This document shows positions 1 to 6,129 of a stretch of 10,620 nucleotides of DNA, piece by piece. The notes under the pieces were generated by a model, which was not told where the DNA came from, made no database searches, and saw nothing but the letters and a program-made list of their open reading frames with translations. Origin of the DNA: JACVCK01 sp041940385. Lineage in GTDB: Bacteria; Planctomycetota; Phycisphaerae; Phycisphaerales; UBA1924. Location of the stretch: contig JBGTSD010000102.1 in the NCBI GenBank assembly GCA_041940385.1, positions 1 through 10,620 on the forward strand, in the 5' to 3' direction. How positions within the stretch are numbered: position 1 is the first letter of the stretch; the number at the start of each line of letters is the position of its first letter. The translations under genes were made by a program, and so were the position numbers.

Positions 1-252
1 ATCCTGCCGCGTCTTGCCGTCGGCAGCGCTGCCCAGTCGCTGACATTGAACTATGACGCCGCGTCGAACGTGAACTACTACAAGCGCGTGTTCCAGGATG
101 TGCGGTTCGTCGCCGCCGAGCAGAAGGTCATCGAGCGCTGCGATGGGAGTTTCGCGCACGTCGAGCAGGTCGCGATTGTCTGGGCGCAGGCGACGCTCAC
201 CGACATCATCAGCGGACAGTCCTACACCGTGCAGTTGGTGCAGGGGCCCTGA
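1..252 (+). CDS. C-terminal fragment of an unrecognised protein (5' end outside window), possibly Hcp-like
   Basis: The frame is open from base 1 and ends at a TGA at 250-252, giving 83 residues of a protein whose start lies outside the window. A TTG at 46 is not needed as a start. The fragment has no membrane segment and looks rich in beta strands. The pattern NVNYYKRVFQDVRFV, then a short variable loop, then HVEQVAIVWAQATLTDI, then a Gly-containing turn and a last strand, loosely recalls the end of Hcp (type VI tube) family proteins, where YYxIxLxDVxV is followed by ExVxLxFxKI. That resemblance is inferred from remembered family patterns and is weak. The G+C content is about 62%, somewhat below the neighbouring genes. 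The stop lies three bases from the stop of the convergent sulfotransferase. I am sure it is coding, but not of its function. Confidence 0.6.
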   Translation: MLPRLAVGSAAQSLTLNYDAASNVNYYKRVFQDVRFVAAEQKVIERCDGSFAHVEQVAIVWAQATLTDIISGQSYTVQLVQGP

Positions 253-255
253 CCG

Positions 256-1152
256 CTAGGCCGCGGTCGGCGCCGCGTCGGGCTCGTAGCCGCACGATCG
301 CATGAGCCCCGCGACGGGTTGACACGCGCGCTGCGCGAGCTCGGGAGTGAGCCGCTCGCGCCAGTCACCCGCGACGCCGCTGCGATAGAACGCGCCGTCG
401 CTGGTCTGGCCCCGTTCGCGCCCGCCGGAGCGATTCCGGAAGGAGCCCGACGACAGGCACTGTTCGAGCGCACGCTCGGACGCGTCGAGGCCGAGGTGTT
501 CGAGGAGACGGCGCGTTTGCGCGAGTTCGTCGGCGAGCAGATCCTCGTATCGGAGCTCGAGCCACCGGTCGCCGAGCGTCGGCGCTTCGCGGCGGGCGCC
601 GCCGACGTTCGCCGGCCAGACGACGCCGACGTAGTGCGCGATGAAGTGCTCGAAGGTCTTTCCCTCCGCCTTCCCGAAGTGGAACCACGCGCTCACCGCG
701 GCGTCGCGCGGGTCGCGCACGATGTGGACATAGTGCGCGCCGGGGCAGAGCAGTTCGAGGTCACGGATGCCCACGGTGTGCTGCGGCGTCTTGTCGCAGA
801 CGAATCGCAGGTCGGCGCCGCGCCCGTCGCGCCACGGCGCGGACGCGCGGACGTACGTCGCCCAGCGCAGCTCGATCGCGTGCCGCAGCAGCGCGAGTCG
901 TTCGTCGTCGTCGATGCGCGCCGTGTCCGGCTGGCCGGTCGAGCGCTGGTGCTCGTTGAACTGTCGGATCGCGGCCGAGAGCAGCGGCGCGAGCCGCCAG
1001 GCGAAGGCGCCCTCGCCCGACGCCGCGACCTGCGGATGACCCGCGAGCAGATTCTGCACCCAGGTCGTGCCGGACTTGGCGCAGCCGATCACGAACGCCT
1101 TGGAGAGGGAACGGGCGAGTTGGAGGGCGTCCGGCGTCGTCGGGGCGGGCAT
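256..1152 (-). CDS. Sulfotransferase family protein (PAPS-dependent)
   Basis: A 298-residue protein with the two nucleotide-binding motifs of the P-loop-like sulfotransferase fold. The 5'-phosphosulfate loop is FVIGCAKSGTTWVQNLL at residues 20-36, with Lys26 in the PKSGTTW-type motif. The 3'-phosphate motif is IVRDPRDAAVSAW at 144-156, with Arg146 and Ser154. RYEDL at 201-205 and the late RSGVAGDWRERLTPE segment at 257-271 also match the family, in which the Gly-Asp-Trp region contacts PAPS. Such enzymes transfer a sulfuryl group from PAPS to a hydroxyl or amine; the acceptor cannot be read from sequence. There is no signal peptide or membrane anchor, so it is probably cytosolic. The start is the ATG at 1152, directly before MPAPTTPDALQ. 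The open frame continues far upstream, but only as a shadow of the opposite-strand gene. No clear Shine-Dalgarno is seen. It diverges from the SRPBCC gene across 81 bases. Confidence 0.88.
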   Translation of the reverse strand: MPAPTTPDALQLARSLSKAFVIGCAKSGTTWVQNLLAGHPQVAASGEGAFAWRLAPLLSAAIRQFNEHQRSTGQPDTARIDDDERLALLRHAIELRWATYVRASAPWRDGRGADLRFVCDKTPQHTVGIRDLELLCPGAHYVHIVRDPRDAAVSAWFHFGKAEGKTFEHFIAHYVGVVWPANVGGARREAPTLGDRWLELRYEDLLADELAQTRRLLEHLGLDASERALEQCLSSGSFRNRSGGRERGQTSDGAFYRSGVAGDWRERLTPELAQRACQPVAGLMRSCGYEPDAAPTAA

Positions 1153-1233
1153 GGCGACATCATCGGACGTCGCGAGCGGGCGCCTGCAGCCGCGGACCGC
1201 ATCCGGCCCTGTCCGCGCGGCGAACGCCACCGC

Positions 1234-1698
1234 ATGCCGCCGGCCATCCTTCAGACCCAGCAGTGGCTCCCGCGATCGATCGACGAGGTGTTCCCCTTCT
1301 TCGCCGACGCGGCGAATCTGGAGCGGATCACCCCGCCCTGGCTCGAGTTCCGCATCGTCACGCCGACGCCCATCGAGATGCGCGTCGGGACGCTGATCGA
1401 TTACCGGCTGAAGGTTCGCGGCGTGCCGGTGCGCTGGCGGACACGCATCGCGGCGTGGGATCCGCCGTACAGCTTCGTGGACGAGCAGGTCCGCGGGCCG
1501 TACCGGCTCTGGCGCCACCTGCACACGTTCGAGCCCGTGGATGGTGGGACGTTCTGCCGTGACCGGGTCGAGTATCGCGCTCCGCTCCACGCGCTGATGG
1601 CGGCGCGCCTGGTGACGCCGGACGTCGAGCGGATCTTTGGTTTTCGGCACGAGGCGCTCGCGGCCATTTTCACGCCGGAGGCGGTCACTTGCCCGTGA
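1234..1698 (+). CDS. SRPBCC-superfamily ligand-binding protein (START/Bet v1-like, COG4276 type)
   Basis: A 154-residue single-domain protein of the size expected for a bacterial SRPBCC (polyketide cyclase/START-like) domain. Features of the COG4276-like subgroup are visible: SIDEVFPFFADAANLERITP at 15-34, the GTLIDYRLKVRGVPVRWRT strand pair at 52-70, WDPPYSFVDEQVRGPYRLW at 75-93 and HLHTFEP at 96-102. These residues form the helix-grip fold with a hydrophobic pocket; the ligand is unknown. Some relatives sit beside epimerases or lyases, but no such partner is present here. The start is the ATG at 1234, right before the first family-conserved residues; the longer open frame upstream is antisense to the sulfotransferase. 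No Shine-Dalgarno is evident. Its last 14 bases overlap the 3' end of the convergent gene, so the two genes share coding sequence at 1685-1698. Confidence 0.83.
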   Translation: MPPAILQTQQWLPRSIDEVFPFFADAANLERITPPWLEFRIVTPTPIEMRVGTLIDYRLKVRGVPVRWRTRIAAWDPPYSFVDEQVRGPYRLWRHLHTFEPVDGGTFCRDRVEYRAPLHALMAARLVTPDVERIFGFRHEALAAIFTPEAVTCP

Positions 1699-2818
1699 TG
1701 ACGAAGGGCATGATGAGCGAGATCGCGATGAGCACGATGATGATCCACTCGAGGATCTCCATGCGCAGCGTGGACTTCGCGTCGGACATCTTCTGGTAGA
1801 TGCTCTCGAGGACGCCGAGCTTGCGCAGGATGTTGGCGTCCCACGAGGGCAGGTGGAGGCGCTCGGACGCCGCGCGGTAGAGGCGGGCGAGGTACTGATC
1901 GCCGAGGAGCTTGAGTGCGTTGTTGACGCCCTCGAAGAGCAGCGCGCTGTCCATCTGCATGCGGGCGACCTCGCGCAGGTCGTGATCGACGCGCAGGATG
2001 CCGAGCAGGCGGCGCTCCCGCTGGACGGCGGCGTACGCGCGTTCGAGAGCCGCATCGAGCTGGTCGTCGAGGAGTCGCATCTCGAGGAGCTCGACATTCG
2101 CGTATTCGAGGATGGCGAGCTCGGCGTCCGGTTCGGGGCCGACGAGCAGCGCGGCGTTCCAGTCGATCACCGCGGCGTCGTCGCCGCCGTAGGACACGAT
2201 GCGCGCGACGGCGTCCTCGACCTCCTGGGCCGAGAGCTCGTCGCGCTCGCAGCGGAGGAGGCGGGCGAGATCGGCGCGCGCCGCGCGAATGGTCTCCTGC
2301 GGCGGCGCAGCGGCGTCGCCGAGCCGATCCACCCAATGCACGACGTAGTCCTCGACCGGCGCTGCGACGCCCGGCCGGACCATCGCCGCGCACAGCGTTT
2401 CGCACAGGCGCTCGAGGCGGCGGCGCGAGTCGTCGCGCAGCTCCTTGTTCTCGTAGAGCGCGCCGCCCAGGTCGAGGATGCGGCGCATCGGCCCGGCGGT
2501 CGGGAAGGTGTACTCGACCGACGCGGCGCCGAAGTCGAAGAGCACGATGTCGACGCGCGGCTCGGCGCGGAAGCCCGCCAGCTCGAGCGGCTCGGCGCCG
2601 TCCACGAGACGCAGGCGAGCCGGCTGGAACTGAAAGTGGCTCGGCCCCTTGCGTCCGGAGCGGAGCCCGTCGCGGCCGGCCGCGGCGCCGACCAGTCGCC
2701 CCGCGCCGTCGAGGTCGATCGAGTGGGCGACGTCGTAGGCGAAGAGCGCACGGGTCCAGCCCTGGTGGACATCAGCGTCAAGGATGACGCCGCCCTGATG
2801 TGTCGCGTCCTGCGCCAT
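1685..2818 (-). CDS. RMND1/DUF155-like protein with C-terminal membrane anchor
   Basis: A 377-residue protein, soluble for most of its length, with one strong membrane segment at the very C-terminus (about 357-374) followed by a three-residue tail. The region GDQYLARLYRAASERLHLPSW, then an RKLGVLESIYQKMSD helix, then LEWIIIVLIAISLIM at 356-370 resembles the end of the RMD1/RMND1/DUF155 family, where a conserved helical stretch leads into LEWIIIxLI. A central VSYGGDDAAVIDW motif at 208-220 could correspond to that family's early SYG...W strand. Eukaryotic relatives are mitochondrial inner-membrane proteins needed for mitochondrial translation; the bacterial role is not established. The N-terminal ~110 residues are unlike anything I recognise. 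The start is the ATG at 2818. Upstream sequence has no good Shine-Dalgarno, but a TAGGAT box lies 12 bases before the ATG. It diverges from the HAD gene. Confidence 0.68.
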   Translation of the reverse strand: MAQDATHQGGVILDADVHQGWTRALFAYDVAHSIDLDGAGRLVGAAAGRDGLRSGRKGPSHFQFQPARLRLVDGAEPLELAGFRAEPRVDIVLFDFGAASVEYTFPTAGPMRRILDLGGALYENKELRDDSRRRLERLCETLCAAMVRPGVAAPVEDYVVHWVDRLGDAAAPPQETIRAARADLARLLRCERDELSAQEVEDAVARIVSYGGDDAAVIDWNAALLVGPEPDAELAILEYANVELLEMRLLDDQLDAALERAYAAVQRERRLLGILRVDHDLREVARMQMDSALLFEGVNNALKLLGDQYLARLYRAASERLHLPSWDANILRKLGVLESIYQKMSDAKSTLRMEILEWIIIVLIAISLIMPFVITGK

Positions 2819-2874
2819 GGCGTCCCGATGATCCTACTCCCCGCGGGTGGCGGCGCCGCCTAGGCTCATCATCC
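2819..2874. promoter_or_regulatory. 56-bp divergent promoter region with two facing TAGGNT boxes
   Basis: This short gap separates the starts of the RMND1-like gene (-) and the HAD gene (+). On the plus strand TAGGCT at 2861-2866 ends eight bases before the HAD ATG. On the minus strand TAGGAT (bases 2836 to 2831) ends twelve bases before the other ATG. Both fit the TANNNT form of a sigma-70-type -10 element and would start transcripts at or within a few bases of the start codons. Neither gene has a clear Shine-Dalgarno. No convincing -35 hexamer is visible in either direction, so these calls rest on position and pattern only. Confidence 0.35.
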
Positions 2875-3588
2875 ATGCAGGACTTTCGCGCACTGACCTT
2901 CGATTGCTACGGCACGCTGATCGACTGGGAAACCGGCATCCTCGCGGTGCTGCGCCCGTGGGCCGATCGCGCGGAGCTGGAGCAGAGCGACGAGGCGCTG
3001 CTCGGCGCGTACGCAGAGGCCGAGAGCGAGGCCGAGCGCGCGTCGCCCGCCGCGCTCTATCGCGACGTGCTGCAGGACACGATGCGTCGCATCGGCGCGG
3101 CGCTCGGCGCCGAGGTGAACGATGCGGACGAGGATGCGCTGAGCGCCAGCGTCGGCGACTGGCCGCCGTTCCCCGACACGACCGACGCGCTCCGCCGCCT
3201 GCAGTCGCGCTGCCGGCTGGTCATCGCATCGAACGTGGATCGGGAGTCGTTCGCGCGGACGGCGCGCCTGCTCGGCGTGGAGTTCGACGCGGTGATCACC
3301 GCGGAGGATGTCGGGTCGTACAAGCCGGCGCTCGGGCATTTTCATCATGCCGAGAAGCTGCTCGTCGAGCGGAGATGGATCCGGGACCGGTCCGAGTGGC
3401 TGCACGTGGCGCAGTCGCTCCATCACGATCACGTGCCCGCGAAATCGTTGGGGCTTCGGACGGCGTGGATCGACCGGCGCGCGGGACGGACGGGGGGCGC
3501 CACGCCGGAGTCATCGGCGGCGCGCGACGTGCGCCCGGACTACACCTTCCGCTCGCTGGCCGAGTTCGCCGACGCGATGGGCGTCTGA
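2875..3588 (+). CDS. HAD-superfamily hydrolase, haloacid dehalogenase type II-like
   Basis: A 237-residue cytosolic HAD protein. Motif I is LTFDCYGTLIDW at 7-18, with nucleophile Asp10; the +2 position is Tyr rather than Asp, as in the 2-haloacid dehalogenase branch. Motif II is VIASN at 116-120 (Ser119, Asn120), motif III is SYKPALGHF at 148-156 (Lys150), and motif IV is HVAQSLHHDHVPAKSLGL at 177-194 (Ser181, Asp185). Spacing matches L-2-haloacid dehalogenases, but the region after motif I lacks the Arg-containing WLR-type segment I recall from proven dehalogenases. A true dehalogenase activity is therefore doubtful, and a phosphatase or other small-substrate hydrolase is equally possible. 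The start is the ATG at 2875, just before the conserved first strand; 25 more in-frame upstream codons exist but overlap the divergent promoter. The stop abuts the stop of convergent mscL with no gap. Confidence 0.85.
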   Translation: MQDFRALTFDCYGTLIDWETGILAVLRPWADRAELEQSDEALLGAYAEAESEAERASPAALYRDVLQDTMRRIGAALGAEVNDADEDALSASVGDWPPFPDTTDALRRLQSRCRLVIASNVDRESFARTARLLGVEFDAVITAEDVGSYKPALGHFHHAEKLLVERRWIRDRSEWLHVAQSLHHDHVPAKSLGLRTAWIDRRAGRTGGATPESSAARDVRPDYTFRSLAEFADAMGV

Positions 3589-4020
3589 TCAGGCGCGGCT
3601 CTTGAGGATGTCGCGGATCTCGGCGAGCAGCGCCACGTCGCGCGGGGTCGCGGCGGGCTCCGCTGCCTTTTCCTTCTCGAACCGCTTGCGCGCCGTGTTC
3701 ATCATCTTGATGATGATGAAGAGCGCGAAAGCCACGATGATGAAGGAGATGGTCGCGTTGATGAACGAGCCGTAGGCGATGACGGCGCCCTGCTTGCGCG
3801 CTTCCTCGAGCGGCGTGCCCGGGGCGATGCCCTCGGAGAGCGGGTAGTACAGGTTCTTGAAGTCCACGCCCTTGAGCGCCAGGCCGATCGGCGGCATCAG
3901 GACGTCGTCCACCATGCTCTTGACGACGGTCCCGAACGCGCCGCCGATGATGATGCCGACGGCCATGTCCACGACGTTGCCGCGCATGGCGAAGTCACGA
4001 AACTCCTTGCCCAGTCCCAT
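3589..4020 (-). CDS. mscL: Large-conductance mechanosensitive channel MscL
   Basis: A 143-residue protein of standard MscL length. This inner-membrane pentameric channel opens under membrane tension to release solutes during hypo-osmotic shock. The amphipathic N-terminus MGLGKEFRDFAMRGN leads into the first membrane helix VVDMAVGIIIGGAFGTVVKS (16-35), followed by the signature MVDDVLMPPIGLAL (36-49). A periplasmic loop spans about 51-78. The second helix is about 79-108 (AYGSFINATISFIIVAFALF at 82-101), and a charged linker leads to the C-terminal bundle helix DVALLAEIRDIL at 128-139. The start is the ATG at 4020, supported by GGAGGG (4033-4028) seven bases upstream. The open frame continues upstream but without family similarity. 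It is a single gene, convergent with the HAD gene and divergent from the CocE-like gene. Confidence 0.97.
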   Translation of the reverse strand: MGLGKEFRDFAMRGNVVDMAVGIIIGGAFGTVVKSMVDDVLMPPIGLALKGVDFKNLYYPLSEGIAPGTPLEEARKQGAVIAYGSFINATISFIIVAFALFIIIKMMNTARKRFEKEKAAEPAATPRDVALLAEIRDILKSRA

Positions 4021-4027
4021 GAGAGCA

Positions 4028-4033
4028 CCCTCC
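4028..4033 (-). promoter_or_regulatory. Shine-Dalgarno of mscL (GGAGGG)
   Basis: On the minus strand GGAGGG lies seven bases before the ATG at 4020. It decides the start in favour of MGLGKEF over in-frame codons further upstream. Confidence 0.8.
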
Positions 4034-4041
4034 GTTCGCAG

Positions 4042-4059
4042 GCGCCGGCGGGCCGGCGC
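4042..4059. repeat. 8-bp inverted repeat in the mscL leader
   Basis: GCGCCGGC at 4042-4049 and GCCGGCGC at 4052-4059 are perfect reverse complements separated by two bases. The repeat would form a G+C-rich hairpin in the mscL 5' leader if transcription begins near 4093. There is no U-tract, so it is not an intrinsic terminator. In sequence this rich in G+C, a chance match is possible. Confidence 0.35.
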
Positions 4060-4099
4060 GGACCACTGAAGCCTCCGGACGCCCCGGGAACCTCGGCCC

Positions 4100-4128
4100 G
4101 ATGTACCAGACGTCGGGCAGACCGGCAA
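4100..4128 (-). promoter_or_regulatory. Candidate promoter for mscL
   Basis: On the minus strand, TTGCCG (bases 4128-4123) and TACATC (bases 4105-4100) are separated by exactly 17 bases, and a TGG directly precedes the -10 as in an extended -10 element. A start near 4093 would give a leader of roughly 70 bases carrying the Shine-Dalgarno at 4033-4028. The hexamers match the sigma-70 consensus only partly. Confidence 0.35.
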
Positions 4129-4137
4129 GGGTGAACT

Positions 4138-4143
4138 TATCTT
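4138..4143 (+). promoter_or_regulatory. Candidate -10 element (TATCTT) giving a leaderless CocE-like mRNA
   Basis: TATCTT ends six bases before the ATG at 4150, so a normal -10 to start distance would place the first transcribed base at the A of the ATG. No Shine-Dalgarno is present before this start, which agrees with leaderless translation. There is no good -35. The call is inferred from pattern and spacing. Confidence 0.35.
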
Positions 4144-4149
4144 GGCGAC

Positions 4150-6123
4150 ATGAACAACCCTCGGTTCGCCCGTCGTGCCGTCGTCTCGATCGTGGTGCTC
4201 AGCGGCGTCGTCGCGAGCGCGACCGGCCTCTCCGGCTGCGCCGCGTCGCGTGATCTGACGACGCCCTCCGCGCTCGCCGTCGCGCAGAAGGACGGCGCCG
4301 CGTGGTGGAGGCGCCACTACATCAAGACCGAACACATGATCGAGATGCGCGACGGGGTGAAGCTCTTCACGAGCGTCTACCGCCCGCGCGACGAGTCCGC
4401 CGACTACCCCATCCTACTCCGGCGCACGCCGTACTCCTGCTCGCCCTACGGCGAGGACAGCTACCCGCGCTTCATCCCGCGCAACACCCGGCCCTTCGCC
4501 GAGGCGGGGTACATCTTCGTGACCCAGGATGTCCGCGGCGCCTACATGTCCGAGGGCGAGTTCGAGAACATGCGCCCGCACGTTTCCGAATCCCCCATCA
4601 ACGAGGCGACCGACACGTGGGACACGATCGAGTGGCTCGTGCAGAACGTGCCGACGAACAACGGGAACGTCGGGCTGACGGGCATCTCGTACCCCGGCTT
4701 CTACGCTGCGGCGGGAATGATCGACGCGCACCCGGCGCTCAAGGCGGTCTCACCCCAGGCGCCGATCGCCGACTGGCGTTACGACGACTTCTTTCATCAC
4801 GGCGCGTTCTTCCTGCCGCACAACTTCAACTTCTTCGCGTCCTTCGGCCGCCCGCGCCCCGAGCCGACGAAGGACCGCAGCGGCAACCGCTTCGATCACG
4901 GCACGCCCGACGGGTACCAGTTCTTCCTCGACGTCGGCCCGGTCAGCAATCTTGATCGCGATTACTTGAAGGGCGACGTCGCGTTCTGGACCGAGGTGCT
5001 CCAGCATCCCAACGACGACGCGTTCTGGCGCGCCCGGGACATCCTGCCGCATCTGCACAACGTGGCGCCCGCGGTGCTGACCGTCGGCGGATGGTTCGAC
5101 GCCGAGGATCTCTACGGCCCGCTCGCGATCTATCGCAGCACCGAGGAGAAGAACTCCGGCGTGTGGAACGGCATCGTCATGGGCCCGTGGTCCCACGGCG
5201 GCTGGCACCGGACGGACGGCGACCGACTCGGCAACGTCTCCTTCGAGAAGAAGAATTCGCACTGGTACCAGGACACGGTGGAGTTCCCGTTCTTCCAGCA
5301 CCACCTCAACGGCGGACCCGCGCCCGAGTTGGCCGAGGCGACGATGTTCAACACCAGCGCCAACGAGTGGCGCTTCTTCGACGCCTGGCCGCCGGCGGAT
5401 CGCTCGGTGCGTTCGCTCTACTTCCATGAGTCCGGCGCGCTGTCGTGGGACGAGCCCTCCTCGACCGGTTCGGACTCCTACGTCAGCGACCCCAGCAAGC
5501 CCGTCCCCTTCACCGAGACGATCTCGACGGGCATGACGCGCGAGTACATGACGGACGACCAGCGCTTCGCCGGGCGGCGCACCGACGTGCTCGTCTACCA
5601 GACCGAACCCCTCGAAGAGGACATCACGCTCGCCGGTCCGATCCTCGCGGACCTCTGGGTCTCCACCACCGGCGAGGACGCCGACTGGGTGGTGAAGCTC
5701 ATCGACGTCTTCCCGCCGGACTTCGCCGACAACGACTTCAAGAAGGACGGCATGCGCATGGGCGGCTACCAGATGATGGTCCGCAGCGAGGTCATCCGCG
5801 GGCGCTTCCGCAATGACTACGCCAACCCCGAGCCCTTCACGCCCAACGAGCCCGCGCGCGTGGACCTGCCGCTCCAGGACGTGCTGCATACCTTCAAGAA
5901 GGGACACCGCATCATGGTGCAGGTGCAGAGCACGTGGTTCCCGCTCGTCGATCGCAACCCGCAGACCTGGGTGGACAACATCTTCTTCGCGAGCGAGGAC
6001 GACTTCCGCGCGCAGACGCACACGGTGCACCGCGCGCCGGGCATGGCGTCGCGCCTCGAGGTCGGCGTGATCGAATCGCTGCCGGGCGACGCCGAGACGC
6101 AGGCGATGTCGAAGGAGGAGTAA
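4150..6123 (+). CDS. Lipoprotein CocE/NonD (S15-type) serine hydrolase, probable alpha-amino acid ester hydrolase
   Basis: A 657-residue exported alpha/beta hydrolase. The first 30 residues form a lipoprotein signal (RR at 8-9, hydrophobic core 10-27, lipobox LSGC with Cys30), so the enzyme is probably tethered to an envelope membrane. The catalytic triad of the CocE/X-Pro dipeptidyl peptidase family is complete: Ser180 in GLTGISYPG, Asp317 in GGWFDAED and His349 in GPWSHGGW. Tyr95 in RTPYS and Tyr181 next to the nucleophile are placed for the oxyanion hole. Asp213 (RYDDF) and Glu319-Asp320 (FDAED) line up with the carboxylate cluster that binds the substrate alpha-amino group in alpha-amino acid ester hydrolases, as I recall from the Xanthomonas enzyme (Asp208, Glu309, Asp310). 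The C-terminal ~200 residues fit the family's jelly-roll domain. Likely substrates are amino acid esters or amides, possibly beta-lactam side chains. The ATG at 4150 has no Shine-Dalgarno. Confidence 0.9.
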   Translation: MNNPRFARRAVVSIVVLSGVVASATGLSGCAASRDLTTPSALAVAQKDGAAWWRRHYIKTEHMIEMRDGVKLFTSVYRPRDESADYPILLRRTPYSCSPYGEDSYPRFIPRNTRPFAEAGYIFVTQDVRGAYMSEGEFENMRPHVSESPINEATDTWDTIEWLVQNVPTNNGNVGLTGISYPGFYAAAGMIDAHPALKAVSPQAPIADWRYDDFFHHGAFFLPHNFNFFASFGRPRPEPTKDRSGNRFDHGTPDGYQFFLDVGPVSNLDRDYLKGDVAFWTEVLQHPNDDAFWRARDILPHLHNVAPAVLTVGGWFDAEDLYGPLAIYRSTEEKNSGVWNGIVMGPWSHGGWHRTDGDRLGNVSFEKKNSHWYQDTVEFPFFQHHLNGGPAPELAEATMFNTSANEWRFFDAWPPADRSVRSLYFHESGALSWDEPSSTGSDSYVSDPSKPVPFTETISTGMTREYMTDDQRFAGRRTDVLVYQTEPLEEDITLAGPILADLWVSTTGEDADWVVKLIDVFPPDFADNDFKKDGMRMGGYQMMVRSEVIRGRFRNDYANPEPFTPNEPARVDLPLQDVLHTFKKGHRIMVQVQSTWFPLVDRNPQTWVDNIFFASEDDFRAQTHTVHRAPGMASRLEVGVIESLPGDAETQAMSKEE

Positions 6124-6129
6124 AACCCG

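Noticed and set aside
319..1233. Open frame upstream of the SRPBCC start, antisense to the sulfotransferase
   Set aside because: It has no family similarity and an Arg/Ala/Val-rich composition typical of GC-rich antisense frames; the conserved domain begins at the ATG at 1234.
1153..1233. Promoter elements in the sulfotransferase/SRPBCC gap
   Set aside because: I could not find a convincing -10, -35 or ribosome site on either strand in these 81 bases.
1153..2097. In-frame N-terminal extension of the sulfotransferase reading frame (613 residues in all)
   Set aside because: The extra residues are Arg/Ser-rich low-complexity sequence antisense to or out of frame with the SRPBCC and RMND1-like genes. 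The sulfotransferase family begins at the ATG at 1152.
1637..2863. 408-residue plus-strand open frame opposite the RMND1-like gene
   Set aside because: It is a shadow frame. The minus strand has coherent helices, a membrane anchor and family resemblance, while this one does not.
4750..6030. 426-residue minus-strand open frame opposite the CocE-like gene
   Set aside because: Val/Glu/Arg/His-rich composition and no motifs; the opposite strand encodes a complete catalytic enzyme.
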